Source: Aliidongia sp035943795 (GTDB lineage: Bacteria > Pseudomonadota > Alphaproteobacteria > ATCC43930 > CGMCC-115725). Taken from it: a DNA stretch of 64,000 bases. The position numbers and the translations under genes were made by a program. The stretch covers positions 62,001 to 126,000 of the forward strand of contig NZ_DASZBY010000120.1 of assembly GCF_035943795.1 (NCBI RefSeq). The letters run 5' to 3'. The first letter of the stretch is position 1, and every line of letters starts with the position of its first letter. A model generated the notes under the pieces. That model was not told where the DNA came from, ran no database searches, and was given only the letters and a program-made list of their open reading frames with translations. Below, in pieces: positions 27,069 through 36,234 of this stretch.

Positions 27069-29471
27069 ATGACTGAAAAAAAAGCCGGTTCGCCAGACAG
27101 CGTGGAAGGCTGGGTCGACGGCTATCTTCAGGGCGAGATCCAAGGCTGGGCCTGGCGACCGGAGGATCGGGACCAACCGGTCGAGATCGAGGTCCTGATC
27201 GGCGATACCGTGGTCGGGCGCGGCGTCGCCGACATGATGCGCGCAGACTTGATCAGCGCCGGGAAAGGCCCCTGCGGCTTTATCATTCCGCTCGCGCTCG
27301 AGGCGGCGGGCCAGATCGATCTCATGGTCCGGGCAAAAGATGGTGATCTTCTGCCCAACGGCGCACTCACCGTCGATCAGGCCGTTCAGGCGCCGCCTTC
27401 CGATCCGCCGGGCGGGCGCGACGCCACGCCCCTGTCCGCGCGCCTGGGTGGTGCTGCCGGCGTGACCGGCTATCTCGACCGTTTCGGACCCGACCTGATC
27501 TTCGGCTGGGTATTTCATCCGGAACACCCGTCCGATCCGGTCAAGATCGACCTGTGGGAGGGGGAGCGCCTGGTCGGCAGCTTCATCGCCGACATCTGGC
27601 GAACCGATCTCGAGGAATTGCACCAGGGCGATGGGCGCTGGGGGTTCGATGCGCACTTCCCGCAGGCGCTCGAGGACGGCGAACCGCATACGATCGACCT
27701 GCGGCTGGGCGATGCCTCGATCCTGTCCGAACCCTTGTCGCTGCGATTTCCCGCACGCGAGCGGGGGCCGGAGCTGCCGCGTCCGCGGCCCGATGTCGAC
27801 GAAGACAGCCGCGCGGCACGCAGTCGCCCCTTGCGGCGGCCGGCCCCCGCCGAGCCCCTGTTCACGATCATCGTGAATTTCTACAACATGCGCCGCGAGG
27901 CCGCGCGCACGCTGACCTCGCTTACCCGCGACTACCAACGCGGCATCGGCGACCTGCCCTATGAAGTGCTGTGTATCGACAACGGATCCTCGCCACCGCT
28001 CGAAGCCGACTGGGTCGAGAGCTTCGGACCGGAATTCCGCCTGATCCGACCGGTCGAGACCCTGCCGTCGCCCTGTCGCGCGCTCAACCAGGCCGCGGCG
28101 GAGGCCAAAGGGCGCTATGTCGCCATCATGATCGACGGGGCGCATCTGCTGACTCCGGGGGTCTTCCGCGAAGTCTGGGACGCCGTCGAAGAGACGCCGG
28201 ATGCGGTCATCGCGCTGCGGCAATGGTTCGTCGGCGGCGACCAGCGCTGGCTGGCGTCGGTCGGCTATACGACGTCCCAGGAAGACACGCTGTTCGACAA
28301 GATCGGCTGGCCGATCGACGGGTACAGGCTGTTCAGGATCGGGACGCCGGTCTGGGAAAGCCCGTACCATTGGTTCAACGGCATCATCGAGAGCAATTGC
28401 CTGTTCCTGCCGCGCACGGTCTATCAGCGGATCGGCGGCATGAATGAGGCGTTCGGCGAGCCCGGCGCCGGCTATGCCAATCTCGATCTGTTCAAGCGGG
28501 CGGTCGCCGCGGTCGACGAGCCGGTCGTGGCGCTGCTGGGGGAAGCGTCGTTCCACCAGTTCCACGGCGGCACGACGACCAACGTTTCCGGGGACGAGAA
28601 AGACCGTCGCGTCCGGATGTACGAGAACAATTACGCCCAGATCCAAGGGCAGATGTTCTCGGGAGTGAAGGAGCAGGATATCCGGTTCCGTGGTCAGCAT
28701 CGCGTCATCACCGGCGTCATCGCTCGCCACCGGCCCCTGTCTCCGGCCCGCATGGGGATCACCGAGCGGGTCCGACCGGGATCGCCGCCGCTCCATCTGG
28801 GCGACATGGCAGTCGACTATCTGCGCTCGACCTATGCCGAATGCGGGCTGAACCGCACGACCCGATGGCTCGGCCATGAGCTCTCGCTGGCGCCGTCCGA
28901 CGTCCTGGCAATTCAGGAAATCATCCATCAGCAACGGCCGGACCGGATCGTGACGGTCAATGTCGAGCCGGGCGTGCTGCATCTGGCCGATGCGGCCCTG
29001 CGCCTCGCCGACCTGCCCCTGAGCCGGATCGTCGGCGTCGGCGACGAGGTATCGCCGGCGGAGCACCTCCCCGCGACCGTGCGGCCCATCGTCGGCGCGG
29101 CGGGCACCCCCGAGACGCTCGCCGCCATCGACCGCGCCCTGGGCGCCGCCGAGCGCGTGCTCGTGCTGTTTCAGCCCAGCGCCGGCGACCATTTCCCGAT
29201 CGCGGCACTGCGGACCTACGCGCGTTTCGTTTCGCCCCGATCCTACCTGGTGTTCCTGGGCTCGGTCTTCGGTCAGCCCTGGCTAGGCTATTCCAAGAAC
29301 TGGTACGCGAAAGCCCTACGCACCCTCACCGAGCAAGCGCCGTTCGCGATCGACGAGACCTGGACGCCGCATCTGATCACCACCTGTCCGCTGGGCTTCC
29401 TGCAGCGCATCGGAGATTTCGCCTCAACCAGCCACGACGCCGATGCGTTCGACGCTTCGACCGTTCGGTGA
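27069..29471 (+). CDS. Two N-terminal repeats + GT2 + CmcI-like fusion protein
   Basis: 800-residue multidomain protein. Two tandem beta-rich repeats lie at about 13-100 (GWVDGYLQGEIQGWAWRP) and 135-225 (GYLDRFGPDLIFGWVFHP); I know this GWxW repeat from other alphaproteobacterial glycan proteins but not its function. A GT2 domain follows at about 260-480 (FTIIVNFYNMRREAARTL, GRYVAIMIDGAHLL); it has Asp-Gly-Ala instead of a normal DXD. The C-terminal part (about 575-785: RTTRWLGHELSLAPSDVLAI, TPHLITTCPLGFLQRI) resembles cephalosporin hydroxylase/rhamnosyl O-methyltransferase CmcI, but its DSDH-type motif is missing. AGGTG precedes the ATG. The next gene starts nine bases on. Confidence 0.75.
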   Translation: MTEKKAGSPDSVEGWVDGYLQGEIQGWAWRPEDRDQPVEIEVLIGDTVVGRGVADMMRADLISAGKGPCGFIIPLALEAAGQIDLMVRAKDGDLLPNGALTVDQAVQAPPSDPPGGRDATPLSARLGGAAGVTGYLDRFGPDLIFGWVFHPEHPSDPVKIDLWEGERLVGSFIADIWRTDLEELHQGDGRWGFDAHFPQALEDGEPHTIDLRLGDASILSEPLSLRFPARERGPELPRPRPDVDEDSRAARSRPLRRPAPAEPLFTIIVNFYNMRREAARTLTSLTRDYQRGIGDLPYEVLCIDNGSSPPLEADWVESFGPEFRLIRPVETLPSPCRALNQAAAEAKGRYVAIMIDGAHLLTPGVFREVWDAVEETPDAVIALRQWFVGGDQRWLASVGYTTSQEDTLFDKIGWPIDGYRLFRIGTPVWESPYHWFNGIIESNCLFLPRTVYQRIGGMNEAFGEPGAGYANLDLFKRAVAAVDEPVVALLGEASFHQFHGGTTTNVSGDEKDRRVRMYENNYAQIQGQMFSGVKEQDIRFRGQHRVITGVIARHRPLSPARMGITERVRPGSPPLHLGDMAVDYLRSTYAECGLNRTTRWLGHELSLAPSDVLAIQEIIHQQRPDRIVTVNVEPGVLHLADAALRLADLPLSRIVGVGDEVSPAEHLPATVRPIVGAAGTPETLAAIDRALGAAERVLVLFQPSAGDHFPIAALRTYARFVSPRSYLVFLGSVFGQPWLGYSKNWYAKALRTLTEQAPFAIDETWTPHLITTCPLGFLQRIGDFASTSHDADAFDASTVR

Positions 29472-29480
29472 GAACACGAC

Positions 29481-30356
29481 ATGCATCGATTTTGGGCACG
29501 CCACATCAAGCCGATCGTCGAAACGCTGGCACCCCGGCGGATCATCGAGGTCGGCGCGGAATTCGGCTGGAACACACGCCATCTCCTGGCCTATTGCCGC
29601 GAGACCGGCTGCCGGATCGACATCATCGATCCGGCACCGCACCCGGCGCTGCACGATGTGCGAGCGGCCTATTCCGAAGAGCACGCCTATCACCCGCTGA
29701 AGAGCGTGGAGGCCCTGCCGCTCGTGGCACCGGCCGATCTGGTCCTGCTGGACGGCGACCACAATTGGCACACGGTCTATAACGAGTTGGCCCTGATCTT
29801 CATTCGCGCGGCAGAGACCGGGACTCCGCCCCCCGTCGTGCTGTTCCACGACGTCGCCTGGCCCTATGCCCGCCGCGACATGTATTACGCGCCGACGAGC
29901 CTGCTCGAGGCCGACCGGCATCCCTATGCCTATCGGGGCATGCTTCCCGGTCGATCGGCCCTGATCGATACCGGCCTCAACGGCCATTTCGCCAATGCCT
30001 TGCACGAGGGCGGCCCGTGCAATGGCGTCCTGACCGCGGTCGAGGACTTCAAGGCCAGTTCCGGCGTGCCGATGGCGCTCTACCAGCTGCCATTCTTCAA
30101 CGGTCTCGGCATCCTGGCGCCGGACGTTCGGATGACCCCCGCGCTCCAGGCGGTCATCGACGGGTTCTTTTCCGGAACCGCCTTGATGGAGACCTGCGTC
30201 CAGCTGGAACGGGACGGCATGACCGTACGGGCCGAGCTTGCGACGATGCAGGCCAATCTGACGCGGAAGACCGAGGCACTGATGCGCGCCCGCGCGCTGA
30301 TCGTCGAGTTGCAGCAGGAACTGGACGGTGCCCGCCGGTCCAGCCCGGTCGACTGA
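29481..30356 (+). CDS. Methyltransf_24-family methyltransferase
   Basis: 291-residue SAM-dependent methyltransferase-fold protein. Visible elements are RRIIEVGAEFGWNTRHLL (SAM loop), CRIDIIDPAP, the metal/catalytic pair LVLLDGDHNWHTVYNEL and VVLFHDVAWPYARRDMYY, then GVLTAVEDF. The end (about 230-285) is a predicted coiled coil, MTVRAELATMQANLTRKTEA. Members of this fold methylate sugar hydroxyls in glycans and macrolides; with its glycosyltransferase neighbours, O-methylation of the exported glycan is a fair inference. The paralogue is at 23580-24545. Confidence 0.78.
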   Translation: MHRFWARHIKPIVETLAPRRIIEVGAEFGWNTRHLLAYCRETGCRIDIIDPAPHPALHDVRAAYSEEHAYHPLKSVEALPLVAPADLVLLDGDHNWHTVYNELALIFIRAAETGTPPPVVLFHDVAWPYARRDMYYAPTSLLEADRHPYAYRGMLPGRSALIDTGLNGHFANALHEGGPCNGVLTAVEDFKASSGVPMALYQLPFFNGLGILAPDVRMTPALQAVIDGFFSGTALMETCVQLERDGMTVRAELATMQANLTRKTEALMRARALIVELQQELDGARRSSPVD

Positions 30357-30363
30357 ACCGGCC

Positions 30364-31578
30364 TTACGGCGCGGCCGGCGCTTCCCGTTCGATGAGCATG
30401 TCGGCCGACACGGTCGCATCCTGCCCCGTCGCCGCCGGCATCCCGAACAGCGGCCGCCGCGCCAGCCGGGCGGCTGCATCCTTGCCGTATTTGCGCAGAG
30501 GCCGTTCGACGAAGCGATAGTTGAGTTCGGCCAGCGCCACGAGCAGGAACAATCCGGTCGCGACGAATCTCAGCGTGTAGGTCGAGGTGAACACCGTCCC
30601 GGCAGGCACCGTCCGGAACCAGAACTCGCGCGTGACGACGAACGCGAACAGGTGGACCAGATAGAGCGCATAGGACCGGCTGCCGATCCATCCGAGCACC
30701 CGCTGCAGCACCGGGTAGGGGAACAGATAATCCCGGTCATAGGACGCGATCAGGACCAGCGCCCCGCAGAGCACGGCGATGACATCGACGTTGTGGGATA
30801 CGATCAACTGTCCGAACACCGCCAGCGAACTGATGAAGCCCAGAAGCACCACGAGAGCGACCAAGCCGAGAGCGCGATGACTTCGCAGTACGACCGGCTC
30901 GAACAGGGCATGAGCCGCCTGCTCGCTGAAAATGGCGAGCAGGACGCCCACCAGAATTGCATGGACGCGGAAGGTCATCAGCAGCGTGGTCTGCGGCAAC
31001 AGGAAGACCCCGAACGTGATCGCCAGCACCGCAACGGCCAGCCAGCGGCGCGACAGGAAGACCAGGAGCGGCAGGACCAGGTAGAACTGCTCCTCCAGCG
31101 ACAGGCTCCAATAGTGGGTGCTGACACCATAGCCGAACTGCTTGAAGCCGGCGGCGAACCGGACGTTCGCGATGCTCAGCATGCCGGCAATGGTCGATTC
31201 GAAATTGGCATGGAACGTGTCGAACACGCCCGATCGGTTGAAAGCCGCAGACCCCGCCAACATGATGAGCAGCCATAGCCAGGCCGACGGCAGCAGCCGC
31301 CAGACCCGACGCACCCAGAAGACCAGCACGGCGCGGACGAATTCCAGCGAGCTTTCGCATTGACGCAGGCTCGGCAACAGGGTGCGGGCGATCACGAAGC
31401 CGGAAATCGCGAAGAACAGATCCACGCCCGGCCACAGGCTGAAATAATTGTCGAAGATGTGATCCCAGGCCGGAATCTTCCACGGGAACAAGCTGTTCCG
31501 CGCATGGAAGAGAATGACGAAGATCACAGCGACGCCGCGCAGGCATTCGATATCGGAAATTCGACGGCTCGCGTGCAT
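30364..31578 (-). CDS. Acyltransferase 3 (OafA/YrhL type)
   Basis: Integral-membrane O-acyltransferase of 404 residues with ten or more helices. The family motifs RRISDIECLRGVAVIFVILFH (with the conserved His at its end), FFAISGFVIARTL and THYWSLSLEEQFYLVLPLL are all intact, and FVERPLRKY closes the domain. These enzymes acetylate or otherwise acylate surface polysaccharides, which suits the neighbourhood. I chose the ATG at 31578 since AGGA lies eight bases upstream; an ATG eight codons earlier has a weaker signal. It follows the PhyH gene. Confidence 0.93.
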   Translation of the reverse strand: MHASRRISDIECLRGVAVIFVILFHARNSLFPWKIPAWDHIFDNYFSLWPGVDLFFAISGFVIARTLLPSLRQCESSLEFVRAVLVFWVRRVWRLLPSAWLWLLIMLAGSAAFNRSGVFDTFHANFESTIAGMLSIANVRFAAGFKQFGYGVSTHYWSLSLEEQFYLVLPLLVFLSRRWLAVAVLAITFGVFLLPQTTLLMTFRVHAILVGVLLAIFSEQAAHALFEPVVLRSHRALGLVALVVLLGFISSLAVFGQLIVSHNVDVIAVLCGALVLIASYDRDYLFPYPVLQRVLGWIGSRSYALYLVHLFAFVVTREFWFRTVPAGTVFTSTYTLRFVATGLFLLVALAELNYRFVERPLRKYGKDAAARLARRPLFGMPAATGQDATVSADMLIEREAPAAP

Positions 31579-31610
31579 CCGCGTTATCCTAGTCCTTTCC
31601 ATTTGCTCGA

Positions 31611-32654
31611 TCAAACGACGATCGGCGCCTGTTCCATCGGAAAGCTGGACGGCGCGAAGAACCAGCTTTCGACGGCCCAGCGGCTCTTGGTCATGCCGGG
31701 ACGGACGCCGGTCCGATGCAGCATCAGTTGATCGAACAACAGGGCGTCGCCGGCGGCAAACACCGGGCTGACGACCTCGGCCCCGCCCTGTTCCAGGATC
31801 CCGACCATGCCCGGCCCGACCGACCAGTCGAAATAGGCGCCGTGGGATCCGCATTGCACGACATAGGGCAATCGCCGGGCCACGACATCCAGCCCCGGCG
31901 CATCCTCGCCGCAATCGGACAGGCTGAGCCAGACATTGACCGTCCGCACCGACGGTCCGAGAAACGAGCCATCCTGATGCCAGTCGGTATTCGTCGTACA
32001 CGGGACGCGGCGCAGAGTGGATTTTCCGATCGACAGGGCCGGCCGTTCGCCGAGCACGCCCGCGATCACGTCGACAATGCCCTTGCCGTTGAACAGCTCG
32101 ACCAGATCGAACAGCACCCGGGGCGAATCCGCCGTCCAGGCACCGCCGCCGCTTTCGACCCAACCGCGGCGCGATGCGAGCGTTTCCTCGGTGACCGCCT
32201 GGGCGTACCAGGGGTTCGTCTCGTCGAGCGGAGCCCCGGCATGGAAGGCATCGCGTGCCGCAAACGCCCGGTCGATGTCCTGACGCAACCGTTCGGCCTC
32301 GCCCGCCGAGGCCAGCCCGCGCACCCAGAGGGCGCCATGGTGCAGGATGGCGCCACCCAGGATCTCGGCCGTCAGCGCCTCGGCCTCGACCTGCGGCAGG
32401 CCTGGATGACCGGGAAAGGGATCGGCATATTCGGGGGGCCAAACCACGCGCGGGCGCGCGGCATCGAGCGCCGCGAAAGCCGCGGTTCGCCAGGTGACGA
32501 GCTGGCGTTCCAGTTCCGGTGCCCGCAAGGTGCGATTGGCCTTCGTCACCCAGTCCACCGCCCGCAGGATCGCGCCTTCTGCCACCATCGACCGGGCCTG
32601 ATCGAGGATGACCGACACGTCGGTCGATGTCGTGTCGATCGGGGAAAGCGACAT
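31611..32654 (-). CDS. Phytanoyl-CoA dioxygenase (PhyH) family protein
   Basis: Probable Fe(II)/2-oxoglutarate oxygenase, 347 residues. The iron ligands are visible: His and Asp of TNTDWHQDGSFLG and the distal His in LLFDQLMLHRTGVRPG, followed by the 2-oxoglutarate-binding Arg region TKSRWAVESWF. About 90 helical residues precede the oxygenase fold. The ATG at 32654 has GGAG eleven bases upstream; an ATG 14 codons earlier lacks one. The substrate is unknown; hydroxylation of a lipid carrier or glycan substituent is only suggested by context. Confidence 0.87.
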   Translation of the reverse strand: MSLSPIDTTSTDVSVILDQARSMVAEGAILRAVDWVTKANRTLRAPELERQLVTWRTAAFAALDAARPRVVWPPEYADPFPGHPGLPQVEAEALTAEILGGAILHHGALWVRGLASAGEAERLRQDIDRAFAARDAFHAGAPLDETNPWYAQAVTEETLASRRGWVESGGGAWTADSPRVLFDLVELFNGKGIVDVIAGVLGERPALSIGKSTLRRVPCTTNTDWHQDGSFLGPSVRTVNVWLSLSDCGEDAPGLDVVARRLPYVVQCGSHGAYFDWSVGPGMVGILEQGGAEVVSPVFAAGDALLFDQLMLHRTGVRPGMTKSRWAVESWFFAPSSFPMEQAPIVV

Positions 32655-32805
32655 TGCCGGGCCTGCTCCTGCCGGATGCGAAAATACGAGGGACATGCTG
32701 GAGCCGCGGCCGGGATAGTCAAGCGCAAAGCGCTGCGGATCTCCTGGCCACCGCCCGATCGCCTTTCTAGAATGGGCCGGATCGACGCCCGATAGGACAA
32801 CAAGC

Positions 32806-33888
32806 GTGAGTCTCGCATATCGCGCGAATGGCGCCCTCGCCCGCGCCGCTGCTTGGGGTCGCCGCATCGTCGGGCGGCCACCGGCGGCGGCGAGGATCTA
32901 TCTGCACATCGGCCGCAACAAGGTCGGCTCGACTACGTTGCAGGACTTCTTCCGCGACCATCGCGCGGCGTTGGCAGCAGGCGGCGTACGCTACGCCCTG
33001 TTCGGGCACATGAAGGACAGCGTACCCGGCATCGTGGGCTTCGGCCACCAGGACGAGCTCGCGGCCTTTGCGCGCGCCCATCCCGATGCGGCCATCCTGG
33101 TTTCCAACGAATTCATGTTCGGCTGGCCGCGCGAATATACCGAGAGCATGGTCGCCGGGCTCAAGGGGCTGGACGTGCGGGTCATCGCCTATATCCGGCC
33201 CTACGACGCCTGGACCTGCTCGAGCTATGCCCAGGACGTGCGCAACGGCGAGAGCCTGCGCGATTTCGACAGCTATTTCGATTGGGTCCGTCCGCGCATC
33301 TCGGCATGGCCCTACCTGGAAGCCTGGGGCGAGGGCCTGGGCTGGGACCGGGTCCGCGTCCGCTCGATCGATGGCCGGGGAGCGGGCTGGGCTGGGCTCG
33401 TTCCAGACTGCCTCGCCGCCATGGGCCTGGATCCCAGGCTGGGCAAGTCGGCGCCCGCCAGCAACCAGGCGCCCCATTGGTCGACGATCGAGTTGCTGCG
33501 CGCGCTGATCGTCCGGAACCTGGAGGAGCCTTGGAGCGAAGCCGGTTGGGCCATCGCCCAACCGCTGCGCCAAGTGTTCGAGGATTGCCTGACGGCACGG
33601 CCGGCGTTCGATCCGAAAGTGCAATACCTGACACCGGCCCAGGCCAAGGAACTCGCGGCGCTCTATAATCGCGACATCGAAGCGATCGGCCGACGGACCG
33701 GATTTACCTTCATTCCGCAGGACACAGGTACTGTGCCGGACCGGCCGTTCCTGCCCGCGTTCGGCCGGATCCCGCCGGAGATCCGCCAAGCCTTCGCAGA
33801 TCGCGTAAGCGCGCCCGATTTCATCCGACGATACCCGGAAGCAGCCGCCGCTGCCCGGTCCCGCGGATTGCTGTCGTTCGACGGCTAG
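32806..33888 (+). CDS. Sulfotransferase-like P-loop protein
   Basis: 360-residue cytoplasmic protein. RIYLHIGRNKVGSTTLQDFF near residue 30 is the 5'-phosphosulfate-binding loop of PAPS-dependent sulfotransferases, with VRVIAYIRPYDAWTCSSYAQ near residue 125 as the 3'-phosphate-binding segment (Arg and Ser present). It probably transfers sulfate to a carbohydrate. It begins with GTG; AGGA lies about nine bases upstream. It is divergent from the PhyH gene and convergent with the RND gene, whose stop is adjacent. Confidence 0.78.
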   Translation: MSLAYRANGALARAAAWGRRIVGRPPAAARIYLHIGRNKVGSTTLQDFFRDHRAALAAGGVRYALFGHMKDSVPGIVGFGHQDELAAFARAHPDAAILVSNEFMFGWPREYTESMVAGLKGLDVRVIAYIRPYDAWTCSSYAQDVRNGESLRDFDSYFDWVRPRISAWPYLEAWGEGLGWDRVRVRSIDGRGAGWAGLVPDCLAAMGLDPRLGKSAPASNQAPHWSTIELLRALIVRNLEEPWSEAGWAIAQPLRQVFEDCLTARPAFDPKVQYLTPAQAKELAALYNRDIEAIGRRTGFTFIPQDTGTVPDRPFLPAFGRIPPEIRQAFADRVSAPDFIRRYPEAAAAARSRGLLSFDG

Positions 33889-36234
33889 TCAGTGCCCGAT
33901 CACACCCTCGACCCGATGGAACGGTCGCACGCGATCGATCAGACCGGCGATCGCCGGTGACAGCAGCACCGCCCCCAGCATGTTCGCCACGAAGACGAAG
34001 GTCAGCAGCAGGCCCATGTCGGCCTGGAAGCGCAGGCCGGACAGGATCCAGGTGCAGGTGCCGGCCGCGAGCGTCAGCCCGGTCAGCAGGATCGAGCTGC
34101 CGGTCTCGCGCAGCGTCTGCAAATAGGCCTCGGCGAAGCTGCGGCCGCCGCCCAGGTGGGAATTGAGCCGGCTGAACATGTACATGCCATAGTCGACGCC
34201 GATGCCGACTCCGAGCGCCGCGACCGGCAGGGTCGAGGTCTTCAGGCCGATGCCCAGCATGGCCATGATCGCGTCGGTCAGCACCGAGACGAGCACGAGC
34301 GGGATGATCACGCAGATCGACGGTGCCAGCCCGCGGAACATCACCAGGCAAGCCGCCAGCACGACGCCGTAGACGTAGAGCAGCATCGGCGTCTCGGCCG
34401 CACGCACCGTCTGGTTGGTTGCCGCCATCACGCCGACGTTGCCGGTCGCCAGCCGGAACGTGACCTTGGGCGACGGATGCGCCTTGAACCAGGCCTCCGC
34501 CTCGGTGGTTACCCGGTCGATCGTCTGGGATTTATGGTCGACCGTGAACATGATGATCGGCATGACCGAGCAATCGTCGTTCAGGAGGCCGGTCGAGGTC
34601 TCGATCGGCGCCGAGGCGCGCACCAGCACCCGGCTGTCGCGCGGCAGCTCGCGCCATTTCGGATTGCCTTCGTTCCATCCGGCATTGACGATCTTCATGG
34701 CGGTCGGCAGCGACAGGGTCGAGCGCACGCCGGCAACGTTCCGCATGTGCCAGTCGAAGCGGTCGATCGTCTCGACCACGTCATGGTCGACGCAGCCGTT
34801 CTTCGGCCCTTCGGCGATGACCTGGATGATGTCGACGCCGATGGCGAAGGTCCGCGTGATGAAGGCTGCGTCCTTGTTGTAGCGGCTGTCGCCCCACAGC
34901 TCCGGCACCCCGGCGTCGAGGTCGCCGACCGCGCGGTGCTTGGCCTCGATCGAGGCGAAGCCGAACACGGCCACGGCGATCGCCACCGCCGGAATGGCGC
35001 CCTTGGGGGTCGCCAGCACGGCGATCGCGCGCCAGACGCCGTCGAGCCGCCCATAGGTCTTCGCCATGCGCTGGCTGTATTCGGGTCCGAGCGGCAGCAG
35101 GCTCATGAGCAGCGGCAACATGAACAGGTGGGTGACGATGATCAGCACCATGCCGAGACTGGCCGCGATCGACAGCTCACGGATCGACGGCACGTCGATG
35201 AGCGTGATGGTGAGGAAACCCAGCGCATCGGCCACCAGCGCGCCCACCCCGGGGATCAGCAGCCGGTTGAACCCGGCGAGGCTCGCCGCCTTGACGCCAT
35301 GGCCCTTCGCCATTTCCTGGGTCAAGGTGCCGATGTTCTGCACGCCATGGCTGATCGCGATGGCGAAGACCAGGAACGGCACCAGGATCGACAGCGGGTC
35401 GATGCCGAAACCCAGCAGGACGAGCAGCCCCAGCTGCCAGATCACGGTGACGACCGAGACGCCGAGCAGGGTCACGGTCAGTGCCAGGGACCGGCCATAG
35501 AGCGTCACGATGCCGGCGGTGATGAGGAAGGCCAGGCCGAAGAACTTCAGCACGCCGCCGGCCGCATCCGCAATGTCGCCCATAACCTTGGGAAAGCCCA
35601 GGATATGGACGTCTGCAACGGGCCCGTCGTATTTGCCGCGCAGGTTCTTCTCGAGCTCGGCCGCGACCTTGAACACGTCCGGCCGCTCGCCCGTCGCCGG
35701 GTCGCGCTCGACCAGCTCGGCCGAGATCATGGCGCTCGAGAAATCGGCCGAAACCAACCGGCCCAATTGGCCCGACTTCAGGATGTTCTTGCGGACCTCC
35801 TCGATGCCTTCGGGGGTGGCCTTGAACGTGCCCGACACGACGTTGCCGCCGGCGAAACCGTCGCGCACGATCTCGATGAAGCGGACGTTCGGCGTGAAGA
35901 TCGAGGTGACCCGCGACCGGTCGACGCCGGGCACGAAATAGGTCTCCTCGGTCGCCTTCTTCAGCACGTCGAGGAATTCGGGCGTGAGGATCGAGCCGCT
36001 TTTCGAATGCAGCGCGATCAGGATGCGGTTGGCGCCGCCGAACTGCTGTTGATACTGCTTGAAGGTCGCCATGTAGGGATGGGATTGCGGCAGCGTCTTG
36101 TCGAACGACGCGTCGATCCGGAGCCCCGACGCGGCCCAGCCGAGGCCGAGGGTCACGAGCGCGAACAGGATCAGCAGGGTCCGGCGATAGGCGAACAACG
36201 CGTCGCCCAGGCGGGGAATGAAGGCCCTGGCCAT
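33889..36234 (-). CDS. RND/MMPL family exporter
   Basis: Inner-membrane exporter of 781 residues with two repeats of one helix, a periplasmic domain and five helices. Key parts are ASFDKTLPQSHPYMATFKQY in the first loop, FLVFAIAISHGVQNI in the sterol-sensing-like helix block, and VAALGVGIGVDYGMYMFSRL in the second block, which carries the Asp expected for proton coupling. The family exports lipids and hopanoids. The ATG at 36234 overlaps the upstream gene's TGA by one base; the longer frame upstream is not coding. It is the last gene of the TetR-DUF1302-DUF1329 operon. Confidence 0.9.
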   Translation of the reverse strand: MARAFIPRLGDALFAYRRTLLILFALVTLGLGWAASGLRIDASFDKTLPQSHPYMATFKQYQQQFGGANRILIALHSKSGSILTPEFLDVLKKATEETYFVPGVDRSRVTSIFTPNVRFIEIVRDGFAGGNVVSGTFKATPEGIEEVRKNILKSGQLGRLVSADFSSAMISAELVERDPATGERPDVFKVAAELEKNLRGKYDGPVADVHILGFPKVMGDIADAAGGVLKFFGLAFLITAGIVTLYGRSLALTVTLLGVSVVTVIWQLGLLVLLGFGIDPLSILVPFLVFAIAISHGVQNIGTLTQEMAKGHGVKAASLAGFNRLLIPGVGALVADALGFLTITLIDVPSIRELSIAASLGMVLIIVTHLFMLPLLMSLLPLGPEYSQRMAKTYGRLDGVWRAIAVLATPKGAIPAVAIAVAVFGFASIEAKHRAVGDLDAGVPELWGDSRYNKDAAFITRTFAIGVDIIQVIAEGPKNGCVDHDVVETIDRFDWHMRNVAGVRSTLSLPTAMKIVNAGWNEGNPKWRELPRDSRVLVRASAPIETSTGLLNDDCSVMPIIMFTVDHKSQTIDRVTTEAEAWFKAHPSPKVTFRLATGNVGVMAATNQTVRAAETPMLLYVYGVVLAACLVMFRGLAPSICVIIPLVLVSVLTDAIMAMLGIGLKTSTLPVAALGVGIGVDYGMYMFSRLNSHLGGGRSFAEAYLQTLRETGSSILLTGLTLAAGTCTWILSGLRFQADMGLLLTFVFVANMLGAVLLSPAIAGLIDRVRPFHRVEGVIGH

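Noticed and set aside
30364..32442. Acyltransferase extended to 692 residues as an in-frame fusion
   Set aside because: The extra N-terminal region is the wrong frame of the PhyH gene. The acyltransferase signature begins at RRISDIECLRG with its own ribosome site at 31578.
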